64,000 nt of DNA from Thermovibrio guaymasensis (GCF_003633715.1 NZ_RBIE01000004.1:1-64000); one strand, 5' to 3'. Counted from the first letter of the stretch, positions 54,301 to 62,874 are shown. The notes: generated by a model from the letters alone, not told the origin. Program-made: numbers and translations.

Positions 54301-55881
54301 CTGTGGATTGCTCCCTTTAGCATTGATCACGGAGTTCTCCCTAAGGAGTATGCTCTCGGTTCAGGAAAAGTTGTGAACGGTGAAGAGCTTAACTGTTCGT
54401 CCTGTCACGATGCAAAGGAGGGAAGACTTCCTCAGGCTAACATGGCTGATATTAACTCAAGTAGCCTAAAGGAGCTCATTGAAAGGGATGAGAAAGGAAA
54501 CGTTAAGTACTTTGGACTCGGTAGGGAAATCGTAACAGTTCCGGTTAAGATTCCTCCTTCTGCTTACAAGGAGGCTGTTAAGGTCTTCTTTAACTCTCCG
54601 GAGAACCCCGACGGTTCACCTAAGTATGGAAGTATGAACGGTAGAGAGGTTATGGTTACAACTGCTGGAGACATTCTCGTTAACGCCCTTACAAATGGAG
54701 TTGATGTTGATAGACATTTAGTTCCTATTCCCGTTGAAAGTTCAGGAATAGATGGAGTTGCTTTTGCCCTTCCTGGTAAGAAGGCCCAGTGGAAGATGAG
54801 GTTTGACGGAATTGAGGCAGAGGTTGAAACGGAAGCTCTCCACGGTGATGAAGTTCCAAGGAGAGCTATTGTCTTAAGACTTAAGAATGAACTTCCAGAA
54901 CTTCTCGGCTTTGAACATCACGCTGAGGAAATCCTTGATGCTGGGGGTGAAACCCTCGTTCCAGTATTTACTCCGATAATTCCCTCTGAGTTTATAGAGA
55001 AGATCAAGTTTAACCTTGCTAAACTTCAAGTTGTAGGTCCTGAGGGTCTCTATATCAACTGTGCAAAAATCCACAAGGTAAGGAAATCTGAAGGTGAGAA
55101 TGTCTACTACGAACTTGACAAGGATAACTTTAAGCCAACGTCAATTTCTGTGAGTGAAGCTATAAGTAGAGGTTGGGCTTCGTACGACTCCTACACAAAG
55201 GAACTTACAGTTAACGTTGCAGCTTTAAGGGAAGGTGTTTCAGGAGAGGGAGAGCTCGTCTTTGCCCTCATGAGAGCTCCGGAATCTACAGTAGTTATTC
55301 CGGAAAGGATTACTCTAGTTTCCCAACCTTCTGCTTTAGAGGTGAAGGTTAAGGTAACTGTTAGTGGCAAAGAGCATACAGTTGATATAGCAGTTGAGGA
55401 TGATGGAACTTCAATTTCTGAAGTTCTCGGAAAAGAGCCCCAAACCTACAGGGAGCTCCTTGACCTTGCCAAGGAGTTTGAACTCAGTAAAGTTATTCTC
55501 GGAGTTAAGTTAACTTCAACTTCAGAGAAGTTTAAGTTGACGTTCAAGGGTGCAGCTTCCTTGGTTGACCCTGATAAGGCTGTTGTTGCTGTTAAGAAGG
55601 GAGAGGGAACGGAGGTTGAAGTTAAACCTTCTGTTTCCGGAAATGACCTTGTAGCTGAGGTTGATTTAACAACCAGGTCTGAAGAGAACGGAGAGGCGGT
55701 AGTTGCAGTTCTTGGTGAGAAATCCTCTACTCCGACTGCTGAAGTTTCCTCTTCCGGTGGAGGCGGTGGAGGAGGATGTTCAATGGGAGCTCCTCAAAGT
55801 GCTGCAAACGGTCTAGTTAACCTTGGAGCTCTCTTAACCGGCCTACTTGGCCTCTTCAGATTTAGAAGGAAGAAGCATTAA
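51349..55881 (+). CDS. Octaheme c-type cytochrome, candidate selenoprotein (in-frame TGA at codon 140)
   Basis: About 1510 residues when TGA (51766-51768) is read through. Signal peptide: basic GRKWRR, hydrophobic core, cleavage near ALA-QHP (after residue 28). Eight CXXCH sites: CSQCH (51577), CNSCH (51916), CFMCH (52180), CSYCH (52984), CLSCH (53308), CLDCH (53446), CEVCH (53551), CSSCH (54394). The C-terminal 350 residues are beta-rich, ending in a Gly-rich tract, Cys1477, a hydrophobic helix and RFRRKKH, a sorting tail of the GG-C-TM-Arg kind. The part after TGA has no ribosome site and no signal peptide, so it is unlikely to be a separate gene. Probably an extracellular or periplasmic electron-transfer enzyme; the substrate is unknown. 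AGGAGG precedes the ATG. Confidence 0.85.
51758..51805 (+). promoter_or_regulatory. Candidate bacterial SECIS element spanning the in-frame TGA
   Basis: Inner hairpin CCGCC (51780-51784), loop AGTT, GGCGG (51789-51793), starting 11 nt after the TGA with the loop 16 nt after it. An outer stem GAGGTT (51758-51763) pairs perfectly with AACCTC (51800-51805) and encloses the TGA. A short apical loop with G in its first two positions, at this distance, fits the published bacterial SECIS consensus as I remember it. The element is within the coding sequence, as in bacterial selenoprotein genes. Confidence 0.6.
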
Positions 55882-55905
55882 GTACTAAAATTGATTCCTG
55901 TGGGA

Positions 55906-55926
55906 GGGGGCCTTGCGCCCCCTTTT
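55906..55926 (+). terminator. Terminator after the cytochrome gene
   Basis: GGGGGC (55906-55911) pairs with GCCCCC (55917-55922), loop CTTGC, then TTTT. It lies 25 bp past the cytochrome stop and 33 bp before the lipoprotein ATG, so the downstream gene depends on readthrough or on a promoter overlapping the hairpin. Confidence 0.85.
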
Positions 55927-55958
55927 ATAATTTTGGCTCACCTAAATTTGGAGGAAAT

Positions 55959-57242
55959 ATGAGAGGTAAACTTGGAATTCTCCTGACGGCTACGCTCTTC
56001 CTTCTTTCCTGTTCTAACGGTGAAAAAGTTTCAAAAGCTGAAAAAGTTAAAAAGGAAAAGGGCCTTCAAAGTAGAGTGTGTTCAGATGATACGGTTTTGG
56101 CTAAAGGGAAGAACATTAAGGTGACCCTTGCCGATTACAGGAGCACGTGGAAACTCCTAAACCCTAAAGCTAAGGAGTTCTTTAAAAACCATCCTGAAGA
56201 GCTCTTAAGGAGGATGGTTAACCGCCGCCTCGTTCTGGCTTACGTTAAGGATAGCGGTCTTGCCAAAGAGTACGGTCTTGATAGGGAGATGGAGGAGTTT
56301 AAGAAGGAATACCTCTCCAGGAAGTTTGTTTCAGACCTTGCCAGGAAGAGAGTTAAACCGATAAGCGAGGAGGAGATAGAGAAGAGGTTTAGAGAGCTCT
56401 TTCCCAACAAAGACCCTAAGGAGATTAGTCAGGGAGATAGGGAGTTTATAAAAAACGAACTTCAAGTTAAAGCTTATGATAGGGCCGTCTCTTCGGTGTA
56501 TTCGGAGATTGAGAAGAAGTTAAAGGTAGTTAAGAAGGACGGTAAATTAACAATTGAGTGTTGCGGTATAAAGGTCTCTGAGAAGTTGGGGAAAGACCCT
56601 AAGAAGCAGGAGGAGAAGTTAAAGGAGAGGTTCTTAACTGAATACTTCTACAGTCAGGCTTTAAAGGCAGGTTACGATAAAGACCCTGAATTTAAGAGGA
56701 TGTTTACAGAGTACTTTGCCGGTAAGGCAATAGAAGTTTTCAAGAGGGAGCTCTCAAAGAAAATAGAGGTAAAGCCTGAAGAGGTTGAGGATTACTACCG
56801 GAGAAATAAGGAAAAGTTTAAGATGCCTGAGAGGGTCAAGGCAGTCGTTTTCTACTTCTCAGACGAAAGGAGAGCAAAAGAGGCTAAAGAACTCTTAGAT
56901 AAGGGAAAGTCTTGGCAGGAAGTTGCTAAGAGGTTTGGGCAGTTTAACGCTAGAGAGAGGGTTTACTATAAGGACGCTAAAGACCCTATAGGGGTAGCTA
57001 TCTTCTCAATAGGTAATCCAAAGGGCAAGGAAGCTATAATTATTTCACTTTCAGAAAACAGGTACGCTTTGGCTTATCCGGTTCAGTATATTCTCGGTGG
57101 ACCAATTCCTTTTGAGAAGGCAAAGAAGTTTATTGAGTTAAAGCTGAAAGAGAGAAAGCTTAGAGAGGCTGAAGAGAAAGAACTTTCTAAGCTCTGGAAG
57201 GAGTACAAAGTCAAGCTTGAGAACCTGTCCTGCTTAAGATAG
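55959..57242 (+). CDS. Parvulin/SurA-like peptidyl-prolyl isomerase lipoprotein
   Basis: 427 residues. Lipobox LLSC at about 15-18 (TLFLLSCSN) predicts a lipoprotein with Ser at +2, so likely outer membrane. An N-terminal SurA-type chaperone helix region (LLRRMVNRRLVLAYVKDSG) and a C-terminal parvulin-like stretch (EVEDYYRRNKEKFKMPERVKAV, KSWQEVAKRFG) follow. The isomerase domain is diverged and may be inactive. Adjacent to the giant cytochrome on the same strand, so it may help fold or export it; that is inference. Its 3' end overlaps the convergent kinase gene by 9 bp. Confidence 0.72.
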   Translation: MRGKLGILLTATLFLLSCSNGEKVSKAEKVKKEKGLQSRVCSDDTVLAKGKNIKVTLADYRSTWKLLNPKAKEFFKNHPEELLRRMVNRRLVLAYVKDSGLAKEYGLDREMEEFKKEYLSRKFVSDLARKRVKPISEEEIEKRFRELFPNKDPKEISQGDREFIKNELQVKAYDRAVSSVYSEIEKKLKVVKKDGKLTIECCGIKVSEKLGKDPKKQEEKLKERFLTEYFYSQALKAGYDKDPEFKRMFTEYFAGKAIEVFKRELSKKIEVKPEEVEDYYRRNKEKFKMPERVKAVVFYFSDERRAKEAKELLDKGKSWQEVAKRFGQFNARERVYYKDAKDPIGVAIFSIGNPKGKEAIIISLSENRYALAYPVQYILGGPIPFEKAKKFIELKLKERKLREAEEKELSKLWKEYKVKLENLSCLR

Positions 57243-58220
57243 GAGTTCCTCTTTTATCTCTTCCCAGCTCTTTTGGGGCTGGGGGAAGGGCTCTTTAAAG
57301 AAGTTCTCGTACCTCTTGACTACTTGTTCCCATCTGGGAAGGCTCTTTTGGGCTCCTTCTGCCTCTATGGTGAAAGAGGCAACAGTTGAGGCGATCTTTG
57401 CAGCTGTCTCAATCGTGTAACCCTTAAGGAGGGCTGAGATAAATCCTGCCCTGTGGGAGTCTCCTGCTCCAGTTGGGTCTACCACCTTTTCCGGTTTAAC
57501 TGCCGGAACTCTGAAGCTCTTACACTTAAATAAAACTACAGAGCCTTGGGCTCCTAAGGAGATGCAGATTAGGTTTGGTCCCTTTTCTTCCTTAATTAGC
57601 TCTTTGATACTCCGTATCTTTAAAATCTCCTTTATCCTCTTCGCCTCGTGGTTGTTCATAAAGAGCATGTGGCACTTCGGGATTAATCTTTTTACTCTGT
57701 ACGGGTAACTAAAGGTTTCTTGACCGGGGTCAAAGCTTACAACGCTTTTAATGGAGCTCTTTTTAAGTATGTGGTAGTAAAACTCAAAGTGTCCGGTTGA
57801 GAAGTGGCAGACTTCGTGGTTGTTTGCAAGTTTAATAGCCTTTTTCCAGTTTTCAAAAAGGATTTTTGAAGTTCCCCTCTTGTTCTCGTAGTAGTAGAGG
57901 ACCTGATCGTCGCTTCCCTCCTTGCTTATTATGAAGCTCCTTGGCATTAGGAAAGGAGCCGGCAAGAGGCCGCTAATGTCAACGCCTTCTCTCTTTAAGT
58001 GTTTTTCGTAGTTCATTCTCTTAAAGTCGCTTCCTGCCACTGCAAAGAGGGAGCTCTTAACCCCTAACCTTGCAGCTGCAACTGCAACGTTTGCCCCCGC
58101 CCCTCCGTAGGTGTAACGGTACTTTTCGGCCTGAACTGTCTCGTTTACGGCGGCAAACTTCTTAACTACTAACACGTTATCTATGACGATACTTCCGAAG
58201 GCTAAAATCTCCCTCCTCAC
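57234..58220 (-). CDS. PfkB/ribokinase-family carbohydrate kinase
   Basis: 328 residues. N-terminal GSIVIDNVLVVKKF and YRYTYGGAGANVAVAAARLG (substrate-binding GG region), and the ATP/anion-hole signature VVDPTGAGDSHRAGFISALL (catalytic Asp in GAGD). Close relatives annotated as sugar, adenosine or fructose kinases exist; the substrate cannot be told. It sits just downstream of the ylxR-nusA-rimP operon with a 35-bp gap and could be co-transcribed. Confidence 0.85.
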   Translation of the reverse strand: MRREILAFGSIVIDNVLVVKKFAAVNETVQAEKYRYTYGGAGANVAVAAARLGVKSSLFAVAGSDFKRMNYEKHLKREGVDISGLLPAPFLMPRSFIISKEGSDDQVLYYYENKRGTSKILFENWKKAIKLANNHEVCHFSTGHFEFYYHILKKSSIKSVVSFDPGQETFSYPYRVKRLIPKCHMLFMNNHEAKRIKEILKIRSIKELIKEEKGPNLICISLGAQGSVVLFKCKSFRVPAVKPEKVVDPTGAGDSHRAGFISALLKGYTIETAAKIASTVASFTIEAEGAQKSLPRWEQVVKRYENFFKEPFPQPQKSWEEIKEELLS

Positions 58221-58255
58221 TTAAACTCCCTTTAATGTAGCTTGGTGTCATATTA

Positions 58256-58783
58256 TCATTTTGATAGTAAAGATTTAAGTTTTCTAACGTTCTCGTAGAC
58301 TTTTCTTCCAAGGCCTACTCTTTCTACAAAGAGAGCTCCTACCCTCCTCTCTCTCCTTAAGGCGTTCCCAATCTCTTCGCTGTTGAAAACGTCTTCAAGG
58401 GTGAGCCACTCTTCTCTTTTAAGCCTTTCCTTAGTCTTAGGGCTTAGGTCCTCTGCAAGGATTAAAGTTCCTTCACAGCTTCTAAGTTTTTTTATCTCAT
58501 CCTGGCCAATTACCGTTATGCCGGTTTTGTGGGAGAGGGAAATCAGGTGAAGGATGTAGTCCTTTAAGGCCTTAACTGTTCTTTCGTATATTTCGTCAGG
58601 GTTCTTCCTTCCTCTAAACTTCCTCTTTATGAAGTCTTTAATACACTTGTAAGTCGGGCAGACGTTGTAGCCCCTTCCCGGTAGTTTCCTCGTTAGGTCG
58701 GGAAGGAGCTCCCCCTCAAACTCAACGAACCTGATGAATTCCTCAGTTTCATCCCTTCTCTTACACCCGGCGCAGGCCCTCAT
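58256..58783 (-). CDS. YlxR domain fused to L7Ae-like domain
   Basis: 175 residues. The YlxR (DUF448) domain occupies about 1-75: MRACAGCKRRDETEEFIRF, LPGRGYNVCPTYKCIKDFIKR. The remainder (about 85-170) resembles an L7Ae/YlxQ K-turn-binding fold (TLILAEDLSPKTKERLKR, GALFVERVGLG). In many bacteria ylxR and ylxQ are separate consecutive genes after nusA; here they are one. The product is probably RNA-binding. ATG overlaps the nusA stop by one base. Confidence 0.8.
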   Translation of the reverse strand: MRACAGCKRRDETEEFIRFVEFEGELLPDLTRKLPGRGYNVCPTYKCIKDFIKRKFRGRKNPDEIYERTVKALKDYILHLISLSHKTGITVIGQDEIKKLRSCEGTLILAEDLSPKTKERLKREEWLTLEDVFNSEEIGNALRRERRVGALFVERVGLGRKVYENVRKLKSLLSK

Positions 58784-59922
58784 TACTCCTCATCCTCAAA
58801 TCCTTCTTCCAGCTCTTCCAACTTCCTGTAGTCGCTCTCTTTTATTATGTCTATACCTACTACCTGGCCTGCCTGGGCTGCTAGTTTTGAGGCAAGCCTT
58901 GCATTTACTCCCCTCTTTCCTATTGCAAGGGACAGCTGGTCGTCGGGAACAACTACCTCTACCCTGAGGTCTCCGTTTTCGTCCTCGTAGCTCTCAGCGT
59001 GGACTACTTTTGCAGGAGAGAGGGCTTCTGCTACGAGCTTTGCAACGTCGTCGTGCCACCTTATTATCTCTATTTTCTCCCCTGATAGTTCTTTTGAGAT
59101 GGGAAGGATCCTACTTCCCTTTACTCCAATGCACGCTCCTACAGGGTCTATGTAGTCCTCTTTAGCATCAACTGCTACTTTAGCTCTCACTCCCGGTTCC
59201 CTTGCAACAGCCTTTATCTCAACTAATCCCTCTGCAACCTCAGGAATTTCAATCTCCATTAACCTCTTAAGGAGTTTAGGGTGGGTCCTTGAAAGAATTA
59301 CGTAGGGAGGTGGGTAATCATCTACTCTTGAGGGCTTTTTCCTGTTGTACCTTCTGTAGTCAAAAACGACGTCGTAGATGTAGGCCCTTACCCTATCACC
59401 GATTTTATACTTTTCCTTTGGTATCTGTTCCTCTTTAGGGAGGATTCCAACAACCCTTCCAAGGTCTACTACTATATCTCCGTTCCTCTTTATCTCCTTA
59501 ACTGTTCCGGAGATTACGTCTCCTATCTTCTCTTTAAAGTAGTCGTAGAGGGCTTTCCTCTCGGCCTCTGTTATCTTTTCATGGATTACCTGGGCTGCAG
59601 CCTTTGCTGCAATCCTACCAAGCTCCTCCGTCTTTATTTCAACCAATACCTTATCTCCGGGCTTTACATCCTGGCCAAAGAGCTCCCTTGCTTCCTCTAT
59701 AGAGATTTCCGTATCTGGGTCTTTTACCTCTTCTACTACCGTTTTTTCTTGGAATATTCCAAAGTCCTTTCCGTCCTCATCTATCTTAACTACTAAGTTC
59801 CCTCTATATCCTGCTTTTTTAGCAGCGTTAATTATTCCAACCTTTACTGCCTCAATTACGTCCTCTTTTGATATGCCCTTTTCTCTGCAAAGGAGCTCTA
59901 TAGTTTTACCTAAACTTTCCAT
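58783..59922 (-). CDS. nusA: Transcription elongation/termination factor NusA
   Basis: 379 residues: N-terminal RNA-polymerase-binding domain (1-125), S1 domain (GDVISGTVKEIKRNGDIVVDLG), and two KH domains with DPVGACIGVKGSRI and DDQLSLAIGKRGVNARLASKLA. The C-terminus ends in an acidic tail without the E. coli AR repeats, as in many bacteria. Middle gene of rimP-nusA-ylxR, the standard order. Confidence 0.96.
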   Translation of the reverse strand: MESLGKTIELLCREKGISKEDVIEAVKVGIINAAKKAGYRGNLVVKIDEDGKDFGIFQEKTVVEEVKDPDTEISIEEARELFGQDVKPGDKVLVEIKTEELGRIAAKAAAQVIHEKITEAERKALYDYFKEKIGDVISGTVKEIKRNGDIVVDLGRVVGILPKEEQIPKEKYKIGDRVRAYIYDVVFDYRRYNRKKPSRVDDYPPPYVILSRTHPKLLKRLMEIEIPEVAEGLVEIKAVAREPGVRAKVAVDAKEDYIDPVGACIGVKGSRILPISKELSGEKIEIIRWHDDVAKLVAEALSPAKVVHAESYEDENGDLRVEVVVPDDQLSLAIGKRGVNARLASKLAAQAGQVVGIDIIKESDYRKLEELEEGFEDEE

Positions 59923-59942
59923 CTAATTGGCCTCCTTATTTA

Positions 59943-60434
59943 CTAGTCAAAGAGGGAGTCAAGGTCAACCCTAGCGCTCTTTATCTTCTCGTAAGGGATT
60001 TCAACCTCTGCATTCCTTGATACATCGTGGAGGGTTACTCCCCTTTCTGAGGTTGAGACTACCTCACCTTTAAAGTTCCTCTGGTTATCAAGGGGTTCTG
60101 TAGTCTTAATCTTTACTACAATTCCTCTGTGCTTCTCAAAGTCTTTCTGGTTCTTTAAAGGTCTGTCTAGACCTGGAGAGGAAACCTCAAGGTTGTAGGA
60201 GTAAGGAATAATATCCTCAACGTCTAAAACCGTTCCAATCCTCTCGCTGATCCATTGGCAGTCTGAGATTGTAATCCCTCCTTTAGGCCTGTCTGCATAT
60301 ATCCTCAAAACCCAGCCTGCAGGTTCCCTAACAAACTCTATATCAACCAGATCAAAGCCACCTTCTTCAAGGATTGGCTGTAGGAGCTCCTTTACTTTCT
60401 CTACTATCTCCTTAGCTCTCTCTTCCATGACCAC
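59943..60434 (-). CDS. rimP: Ribosome maturation factor RimP
   Basis: 163 residues. GFDLVDIEFVREPAGWVLRIYADRPKGGITISDCQ and NLEVSSPGLDRPL are family hallmarks; the C-terminal SH3-like domain follows. Needed for 30S assembly. It is first in the rimP-nusA-ylxR operon. ATG at 60434 or at the third codon (60428); AGGTGG is near both. A terminator hairpin upstream isolates it from smpB. Confidence 0.93.
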   Translation of the reverse strand: MVMEERAKEIVEKVKELLQPILEEGGFDLVDIEFVREPAGWVLRIYADRPKGGITISDCQWISERIGTVLDVEDIIPYSYNLEVSSPGLDRPLKNQKDFEKHRGIVVKIKTTEPLDNQRNFKGEVVSTSERGVTLHDVSRNAEVEIPYEKIKSARVDLDSLFD

Positions 60435-60459
60435 CTCAAAAGTGGGGTTAAATAAAAAG

Positions 60460-60481
60460 GAGCGGTTCCGAAGAACCGCTC
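60460..60481 (-). terminator. Strong hairpin terminator between smpB and rimP
   Basis: AGCGGTTC (60461-60468) pairs perfectly with GAACCGCT (60473-60480), one more G-C at 60460/60481. On the minus strand the loop is TTCG and the hairpin is followed by CCTTTTTA, a textbook terminator of the rpsA-smpB transcript. Confidence 0.9.
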
Positions 60482-60573
60482 TAAAGGTAAAGTATGAGTG
60501 CGATGAACACAGACAGCTTCTAACCGCCGATTCTAAATTTAAGGCACCTTTGGGAATTTAGCAAACGGAGGGG

Positions 60574-61035
60574 TTAACGGTAGTACTTCATAGCTTTCTG
60601 AGCTTCCCTCTCAAGCTCCCGTCTCTTTATTGCTTCTCTCTTATCGTACTTCTTCTTACCCTTAACTAAGGCTATCTCAACTTTAGCCTTTCCCCTCTTG
60701 TTAAAGTATATCCTTAAGGGGACTATTGTTAATCCTTTCTCTGCGACTTTCCCCGCAAGCCTTTTTATTTCCCTCTTGTGAAGGAGGAGCTTTCTCCTCC
60801 TTGTAGGTTCGTGGTTAAAGAGGTTCCCATGGGTGTAGGGAGCTATGTATGCGTTAAAGAGGTATGCCTCTCCGTTTTCAATTCTAACGAAGGCATCCCT
60901 TATGTTGGCCTTACCTTCCCTTAAAGACTTGACTTCCGTTCCTTTCAGCTCTATTCCAGCCTCATACTTTTCTAGGATCTCGTAGTCAAAGTAAGCCTTC
61001 TTGTTCTTTATTTCTGGAGCGTTTCCTCCGGCCAT
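60574..61035 (-). CDS. smpB: SsrA (tmRNA)-binding protein SmpB
   Basis: 153 residues: KKAYFDYEILEKYEAGIELKGTEVKSLREG, FVRIENGEAYLFNAYIAPY and KLLLHKREIKRL are diagnostic, with the basic C-terminal tail KKKYDKREAIKRRE that mimics the mRNA path. Works with tmRNA in trans-translation; no tmRNA gene is seen in the window. ATG with AAGGAGAG; overlaps rpsA by 28 bp. Confidence 0.95.
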   Translation of the reverse strand: MAGGNAPEIKNKKAYFDYEILEKYEAGIELKGTEVKSLREGKANIRDAFVRIENGEAYLFNAYIAPYTHGNLFNHEPTRRRKLLLHKREIKRLAGKVAEKGLTIVPLRIYFNKRGKAKVEIALVKGKKKYDKREAIKRRELEREAQKAMKYYR

Positions 61036-62027
61036 TTCAGAACTACTCTCCTTTTCTCCTTGTCTATTGAGTCAACGATAAATTTATACCTGTAGTTGTA
61101 CTTTAGCTTTACTCCCTTTGGAAGGCTTTTAGCCGGAAGGTAGCCTGCAACGTCTTGAGGTAGGTATATCCAGTAGCCCTTTTTATCTTCCTTTACTACC
61201 TCCCCTTCAACCTCCATCCCCGGCTTTATCAGTTCGTCTATCTTCTCCCATGGGTCGGGTCTAACGTCTTTAAGGGAGAGAACGAGTCTCTCTTTATCCC
61301 TCTCTATTTTCTTAATTTTTACTTTTATCCTATCCCCTATCTTTGCAACGTCAAATGGGGTTTTTAGGCCGCTCCATGAGATGTCGCTCTTGTGAACAAG
61401 GCCATCAACTCCGTCAACGTCAACGAATATCCCAAAATCAACGATGTTTTTAACCGTTCCTTCTACAATATCCCCTTCCTTTAACCTTTTGAGTGTCTCT
61501 TCCCTCTTTTTGGCCCTCTCTTCCTCTAAGAGCTTCCTCCTTGAGATAACTATACTCCTTCTCTTTCTGTCAACTGAGAGGACTTTTGCTTCAATTTCTT
61601 TATCAAGCCACTGGTCCGGCTGAGTTACCGGCATTATGTCAACTTGAGACATTGGAAGGAAGACCGTTAAACCCTCTTCAAGTTTGACTTTGTATCCCCC
61701 TCTGACTCTCTGTTTTATCCTTCCCCTTACTATTCCCTTCTTCTCTATCTCGTCTGCTAGCCTTTCCCACTCCTTTATGGAACGGGCACAGTTGACAGAA
61801 AGGAGGGCGTAACCCTCTTCAGTTTCAGGTTCAACTACGCAGACCTCTATCTTGTCCCCAACTTTTGGTTTATAACCGAGCTCCTTAAGGGGAACTACCC
61901 CTTCAGATTTCCAGCCAAAGTCAACGAAAGCTTCCCTGTCTGTAACCTTAACAACGGTTCCAGTTATTACTTCCTGATTAAGCTTTTTAAAGCTTTCCTC
62001 CAGTAGTTTGGCAAACTCCCCTTCCAC
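61008..62027 (-). CDS. rpsA: Ribosomal protein S1-like (four S1 domains)
   Basis: 339 residues with four S1 RNA-binding repeats: ITGTVVKVTDREAFVDFGWKSEGVVPL, RGRIKQRVRGGYKVKLEEGLTVFLPMSQV, EGTVKNIVDFGIFVDVDGVDGLVHKSDISW, and a diverged fourth at VEGEVVKEDKKGYWIYL. Shorter than the six-domain E. coli S1. GTG start behind GGGGGAGAG, inside the last 41 bp of ispH. In several bacteria ispH and S1 are one fused protein; here they are overlapping separate genes. Confidence 0.9.
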   Translation of the reverse strand: MEGEFAKLLEESFKKLNQEVITGTVVKVTDREAFVDFGWKSEGVVPLKELGYKPKVGDKIEVCVVEPETEEGYALLSVNCARSIKEWERLADEIEKKGIVRGRIKQRVRGGYKVKLEEGLTVFLPMSQVDIMPVTQPDQWLDKEIEAKVLSVDRKRRSIVISRRKLLEEERAKKREETLKRLKEGDIVEGTVKNIVDFGIFVDVDGVDGLVHKSDISWSGLKTPFDVAKIGDRIKVKIKKIERDKERLVLSLKDVRPDPWEKIDELIKPGMEVEGEVVKEDKKGYWIYLPQDVAGYLPAKSLPKGVKLKYNYRYKFIVDSIDKEKRRVVLKWPEETLQK

Positions 62028-62874
62028 TTAACTCTCCCCCTTTGTAAAGAGTAGATAGGTAATTGACAACTTCATCTATAACCCACTTAGGGGTGGAGGC
62101 TCCTGCCGTAATGCCTATTGACTCAGCCTCCCTAAACCACTCTTCTTTTATGTCTTCCTTTGACTCTATGTGGTAACTCCTTGGGTTAACGCTCTTTGAT
62201 ATCTGGTAAAGCTTTGTAGTGTTTGAGCTGTTTTTACCTCCTATTATTAACATAACGTCAACCTTACTTGCCAGCTTCCTGGCCTCTTTCTGCCTTATTG
62301 ATGTTGCACTACAGATAGTATTATAAACTTTAAGTTCCTTAACCTTTGATGCCAAGGTGGATATTGCTTCTCTAAAGAAGTTTAAGTTAAGGGTCGTTTG
62401 GCAAACTACTCCTAGTTTCGCCATTTTTGGAATAGCCTCAACTTCCTCCAGCGTACTGGCTATTAGAGGAGACTTTAAGTGGCCCGCTATTCCTATAACT
62501 TCTGGATGGTTAGGGTTTCCCAAGATTAGAACGGGATATCCTTCCTTTTCAAGCTTCATAGCCTTTTCATGAACGTCTTTAACGAAGGGACATGTAGCAT
62601 CAACTATAGAGGTTCCCTTATTTTTGAGCTCTTTTATTATCCTCGGAGATACCCCATGGGAGCGTATGATTACCGTATCCCCCCTTTTTAAGTTTTCCAT
62701 GTTATCTATAAACTTCATTCCCAGTCTCTTTAGTCTCTCTATTTCTCTCCTGTTGTGGATGAGTTCCCCTAAACAGTAGGTATTTTTCCCCTTTCTAAGA
62801 GTATCTATGGCCATATTAACGGCTCTCTTTACTCCCCAGCAAAAACCTGCACTCTTTGCAACTTTAATTTCCAC
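61987..62874 (-). CDS. ispH: 4-hydroxy-3-methylbut-2-enyl diphosphate reductase
   Basis: Last enzyme of the MEP pathway, making IPP and DMAPP with a 4Fe-4S cluster. The 295 residues show the three cluster Cys in AGFCWGVKRAV (Cys12), VDATCPFVKDVH (about 96) and YNTICSATSIRQ (about 193), plus GELIHNRREI and IIRSHGV. Complete. Works with Dxs and the prenyl synthase of this window. Overlaps plsC by 11 bp and rpsA by 41 bp. Confidence 0.96.
   Translation of the reverse strand: MEIKVAKSAGFCWGVKRAVNMAIDTLRKGKNTYCLGELIHNRREIERLKRLGMKFIDNMENLKRGDTVIIRSHGVSPRIIKELKNKGTSIVDATCPFVKDVHEKAMKLEKEGYPVLILGNPNHPEVIGIAGHLKSPLIASTLEEVEAIPKMAKLGVVCQTTLNLNFFREAISTLASKVKELKVYNTICSATSIRQKEARKLASKVDVMLIIGGKNSSNTTKLYQISKSVNPRSYHIESKEDIKEEWFREAESIGITAGASTPKWVIDEVVNYLSTLYKGGELSGRGVCQTTGGKL

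Noticed and set aside
51787-55881. Separate cytochrome gene starting at the TTG at 51787
   Set aside because: No ribosome site, no signal peptide, and the TTG sits in the SECIS-like hairpin. A c-type cytochrome must be exported, so readthrough of the TGA from 51349 is the better explanation.
60484-60573. tmRNA (ssrA) next to smpB
   Set aside because: Neither strand has the tRNA-like ends, the TTCRA T loop or a tag reading frame, and the gap is far shorter than 300 nt.
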